Assembly (NCBI GenBank): GCA_014885115.2
Contig: WKLE02001385.1
Span: forward strand, 1 to 22,728
Length of the DNA stretch: 22,728 bases
Direction of reading: 5' to 3'
Origin: Asterionellopsis glacialis
Taxonomy: Eukaryota > Bacillariophyta > Plagiogrammaphyceae > Rhaphoneidales > Asterionellopsidaceae
In this document: in pieces, positions 20,101 to 22,728 of the stretch
How the letters are laid out: every line of letters begins with the position of its first letter
How positions within the stretch are numbered: position 1 is the stretch's first letter
Notes under the pieces: model-generated
The model's database searches: none
Seen by the model: the letters and a program-made list of their open reading frames with translations, nothing else
What the model was told of the DNA's origin: nothing
Program-made: the position numbers and the translations under genes

Positions 20101-20402
20101 TCGATTATTTCTAACGTCTTGCCCCTGTTTTGAATTTCGGTAAAAATTTGTAAGCTCTTGCAAGTGCTGAAGCTACGGTCGCACGAAAGTCTCAAAAGTA
20201 CAGCACCGAAGTCGAGCAACTACGAGCTGTTGAAGAGGATCTAATATCAAAAGTCGAAGAAGCTAATACCAATTGTGCAACAGCTCATATGAGTCTTGCA
20301 ACAGTTGTCGCAGAGAAAGAAAGATTGTCCAAGGAACTCGAAGAAATGAAGAGCGTTTGTGAAGAGCTGATGTCCATGGTAGAAGGAGGCGAGCAGCAAT
20401 AA
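17130..20402 (+). CDS. Long coiled-coil protein with TACC-like C-terminus, two exons, 1053 aa
   Basis: Exon 1 is 17130-20043 and exon 2 is 20155-20402. The intron (20044-20154, 111 bp) starts GTAAGT and ends AG, splitting an Ala codon, and the joined length is exactly 1054 codons with stop. A TAG directly before the ATG (17121-17123) bounds the start. Residues 1-284 are disordered and rich in Ser, Thr and acidic residues, with TP/SP sites such as RSETPSPTSD. Residues 285-1053 form a nearly continuous coiled coil rich in Glu, Lys, Gln and Leu. The last about 140 residues, from YMKLKHEYDAAKTKLIKMEK to EEMKSVCEELMSMVEGG, resemble the TACC domain, whose animal members end in a similar I-C-D-E-L-I-x-K-M pattern. 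TACC proteins bind XMAP215-type proteins at centrosomes and spindles. The gene is certain; the TACC assignment is moderate, since generic coiled coils look alike. Confidence 0.9.
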
Positions 20403-20683
20403 TTTATAACAAATTTCTTTCTAGAAACAAAAACTGTTTTGTGTTCAACTTTGATTCTATTCGATTAGTTTATTTCTATGACAAAAATGTGGCACGTAGA
20501 ACACGGAATTGATACGAATGGACGGAAAATCAACATCGCCGCCATTCTATGAACTGTCTTGGTTGCAGAGTTATATATTTCTCAAATAGCTGGCTGTCCC
20601 TGATATTGAGACACGAATATTGCAATGCGTATCTTTCCACTGTTGGAACGCCTTTTTATATTTGTTTTTCATTAGCCAATCAA

Positions 20684-21106
20684 TCATACATAGGAACTAG
20701 TGGACAAAAGGGAAGCGGAAGAAAAGCTGCTGGGGATAACTTTCATGGAGGAAGAATCTCTCCTAGAAGTGATTGTTTGACTGCTTTTCAGAGATCTTCG
20801 TTTACCCTTGCTATCACAGCTACTATTTTTGTATGATTTACGAGATCGGCGAGAACTACTGCTCAAATCAGTTTTGTCCAATGGTACATGTGACCACTGG
20901 AACAAGCTGAACATATCTTCCATGTCATCATCGTCGGCGTCGCCAACCTTGTTGATATTTGCGATGGGTGAAAACTTGGTAGTAGTTGTATTGGAGCAAC
21001 AACTGGGCACTTGAAGCGGACTTTTGTCTTCCCAATATTGGTTTGGCATATTGCAAAGTTCGTCGTGCCTTGAGTTGGCTTCGTCGTAGTTTTCGGAGAG
21101 GTTCAT
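20684..21106 (-). CDS. Small Ser-rich hypothetical protein, 140 aa
   Basis: An uninterrupted frame begins MNLSENYDEANSRHDELC. It has an acidic-aromatic core, DADDDDMEDMFSLFQWSHVP (about 56-75), followed by a Ser/Arg/Lys-rich tail (SSSSRRSRKS, KGKRRSLKSS). There is no membrane segment, signal peptide or known domain. It lies convergent to the coiled-coil gene, 281 bp away. The acidic patch with aromatic residues next to a basic Ser tail would suit a nuclear or short regulatory protein, but that is speculation. It could also be a chance frame. Confidence 0.45.
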   Translation of the reverse strand: MNLSENYDEANSRHDELCNMPNQYWEDKSPLQVPSCCSNTTTTKFSPIANINKVGDADDDDMEDMFSLFQWSHVPLDKTDLSSSSRRSRKSYKNSSCDSKGKRRSLKSSQTITSRRDSSSMKVIPSSFSSASLLSTSSYV

Positions 21107-22032
21107 GCTGAGACTTTACTAGAAACGGTTTGATTTGTGAAAGAGGAGGATTGAAAAATTATGTGGATGTGGAAAAGGACGTCGAGCAAAAAGTAAAGAG
21201 CTTCCAAAGGAATATTCGGAGTGACCTATCGCAATATGGAAGGTACAAAACGAACTCCTACAGCAGGAGTTCTACTGTTTGCCTGTTACAGATGTAAATA
21301 GCAGTACTGTGTACCAGGTCGGACGTGGGCAATACGCTATCCAGGTACAACATAGTAACTGTTTATTCCGATACTAGAGATACTACAGCGGGTGGGTGGG
21401 GGTCTTGGGACTACACTTCTTGGAAGACATACTACTGGGCCTATCAGGAAGGTCTACCTGGTACAGGTACTAACGGTAGAACTTAGGTAGTCCTAGTAAA
21501 GCACTCAAAGTACTCAAGGGGGCTGGGTACGATGAAGGATGGACAATGAATGTTTTTTTATATCCTGTACCTGGTACCTGATAATACATACTAAAATAGC
21601 AAAGACTACTGTATTCAAGTTGAAGGAAGGTAAAAAAATAATACCTCCGAAGAATCTTTTTCACAGAAAAGGTTCGGTTTTTAAAATGTCTACTAAAAAC
21701 AAAGAATATATATCCAATTACTGTACTGTACCAACAGGTAGAAAAGAAAATCAATATCCCTCCAAAGAACCGTACAGTTAGTTCAAGAGGAAAAAGTTCC
21801 ACAGGTGGCAGCTCGTAACAATGTCTTCTGAAAACATTCAAGACTAAAGAATTGCGACTGGATTACGCAGACTGTACTGCAACTGTACTGTAGCGGTTAT
21901 TTTTTTTTATGTAGGTTCGTTTTGAGGAAGAAACTTTTTGTCTACTCATCATACATTCAAACACAAACATCAATTCACCAATTGTACCAGGTACAAAGTA
22001 CTACTCATAGGTGAGTACCTGCTAGATAATTC

Positions 22033-22050
22033 CTACATGATATCATGTAG
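22033..22050. repeat. Perfect 18-bp palindrome
   Basis: CTACATGATATCATGTAG is identical on both strands. It lies among the TACCWGGTA copies but is unrelated to them in sequence. Function is unknown. Confidence 0.9.
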
Positions 22051-22200
22051 AATAGACATGGAGTTTTCTTGACAAACAAAGAAAGCCCGAACTAAAATGC
22101 CGATCAAAGTAGTAACTTGTAAAAGTCATACCTGACGATTGGTACCAGGTAGGAATACCATGTACAGTATGTAATTTTTTTTGTCGGAACAAGTTTGAAT

Positions 22201-22232
22201 TCATCCATTTCAGTAGTCATCCAATTCAGTAG
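22201..22232. repeat. 16-bp tandem duplication
   Basis: TCATCCATTTCAGTAG is followed directly by TCATCCAATTCAGTAG, differing at one base, and the first six bases of a third copy (TCATCG, one change) follow. It is a simple local duplication. Confidence 0.8.
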
Positions 22233-22728
22233 TCATCGTTTTTTTTATTGATCTTAGGTTACCGAACTTGGTACAGAAATTTTTTGACAAGTACACTCTA
22301 AACAATACTCAGAGAGCATAGTAACCTGTCAATTGTACCTGGTAAACGTAGGTCCTAGTATCTGATATCTTGTACAGTACCCTGTACAGCGACAATACTA
22401 TAATAAAAAGGGCTATTGATCTCGGACAACAATTATTGAAAAATTTCTGTCTTCACTGGTCATTGCTCGTCTGTTGCCCCCAAAACCTCCAGATAAAATG
22501 TTTTGACATGCCATCAACAGTACATTTTCCCTCTAAAAATAGCAGATTAGAAATGGAGCTAGAGTACTGATTCACTCCCAAGCTTCATTAAAAAAATTGA
22601 ATTTCTGTTCATGACAACAAAAAGATTGAGGTACTTGAAATATTCCCCCCAGCAGTTTGCAGGGACAATACCATATATGACTGGTGTTTATAAAACCTAT
22701 GTTCTCCAGTTATTTTGGCCTTTTTTTG

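Larger units (their letters stand above)
21455..22344. repeat. Field of TACCWGGTA palindromes (right cluster)
   Basis: Exact copies start at 21455, 21568, 21985, 22143 and 22336, with near-matches such as GTACCAGGTC (21311) and CCTGTACCTGGTACCTG (21564). The copy at 21985 is extended to TTGTACCAGGTACAA. They are the same motif as at 13.5-14.5 kb, again outside genes. Confidence 0.85.
21107..22728. other. Right-hand intergenic region, no gene found
   Basis: This segment contains the second field of TACCWGGTA palindromes (21455-22344), an 18-bp palindrome (22033-22050), a 16-bp tandem duplication (22201-22232) and, from 22469 to the window end, 260 bases with no CpG. The open frames at 21470-21841 (minus) and 21539-21781 (plus) run through the repeats and are unconvincing. 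Confidence 0.5.

Overview
The window looks like nuclear DNA of a eukaryote with compact genes and few short introns, most likely a diatom or another stramenopile. Three things point that way: GT-AG introns of about 97-185 bp, a TFIIB-like protein and a TMTC-like protein of eukaryotic type, and a 277-residue protein with a W-Y-x(n)-F-K-x-D segment that resembles a large diatom family. The lineage call is an inference; no taxonomic marker is present.

Layout, left to right. (1) 2-1645 (+): 3' part of a TMTC-like multi-membrane/TPR protein, cut by the window edge. (2) 2027-4636 (-): a three-exon TFIIB-like transcription factor gene. It is easily misread as three separate genes, but the splice phases join cleanly into 775 codons. 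(3) 5060-5131 (+): tRNA-Pro(AGG) with a downstream T-run. (4) About 5340-11016: a 5.7-kb AT-rich block with almost no CpG dinucleotides. No intact gene was recognised; there are only coding-like scraps and an AAC microsatellite. (5) 11376-12197 (-): a membrane-anchored class I methyltransferase of the OMS1/METTL7 type. (6) 12198-15009: intergenic DNA with many copies of the short palindrome TACCWGGTA. (7) 15010-15843 (+): diatom-type conserved hypothetical. (8) 15844-17129: intergenic DNA with a strong hairpin and a nested inverted-repeat block. (9) 17130-20402 (+): a two-exon, 1053-residue coiled-coil protein whose C-terminus resembles the TACC domain. (10) 20684-21106 (-): small Ser-rich hypothetical gene, convergent with the previous one. 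(11) 21107-22728: a second field of TACCWGGTA palindromes, ending in what may be the start of another CpG-free block.

The genes do not form a pathway. They are ordinary single eukaryotic genes: protein glycosylation/folding in the ER, transcription initiation, translation (tRNA), an organellar methyltransferase and a probable spindle or centrosome coiled-coil protein. The most unusual signals are non-genic: the abrupt CpG desert beside the tRNA gene, and the TACCWGGTA palindromes confined to two intergenic fields.
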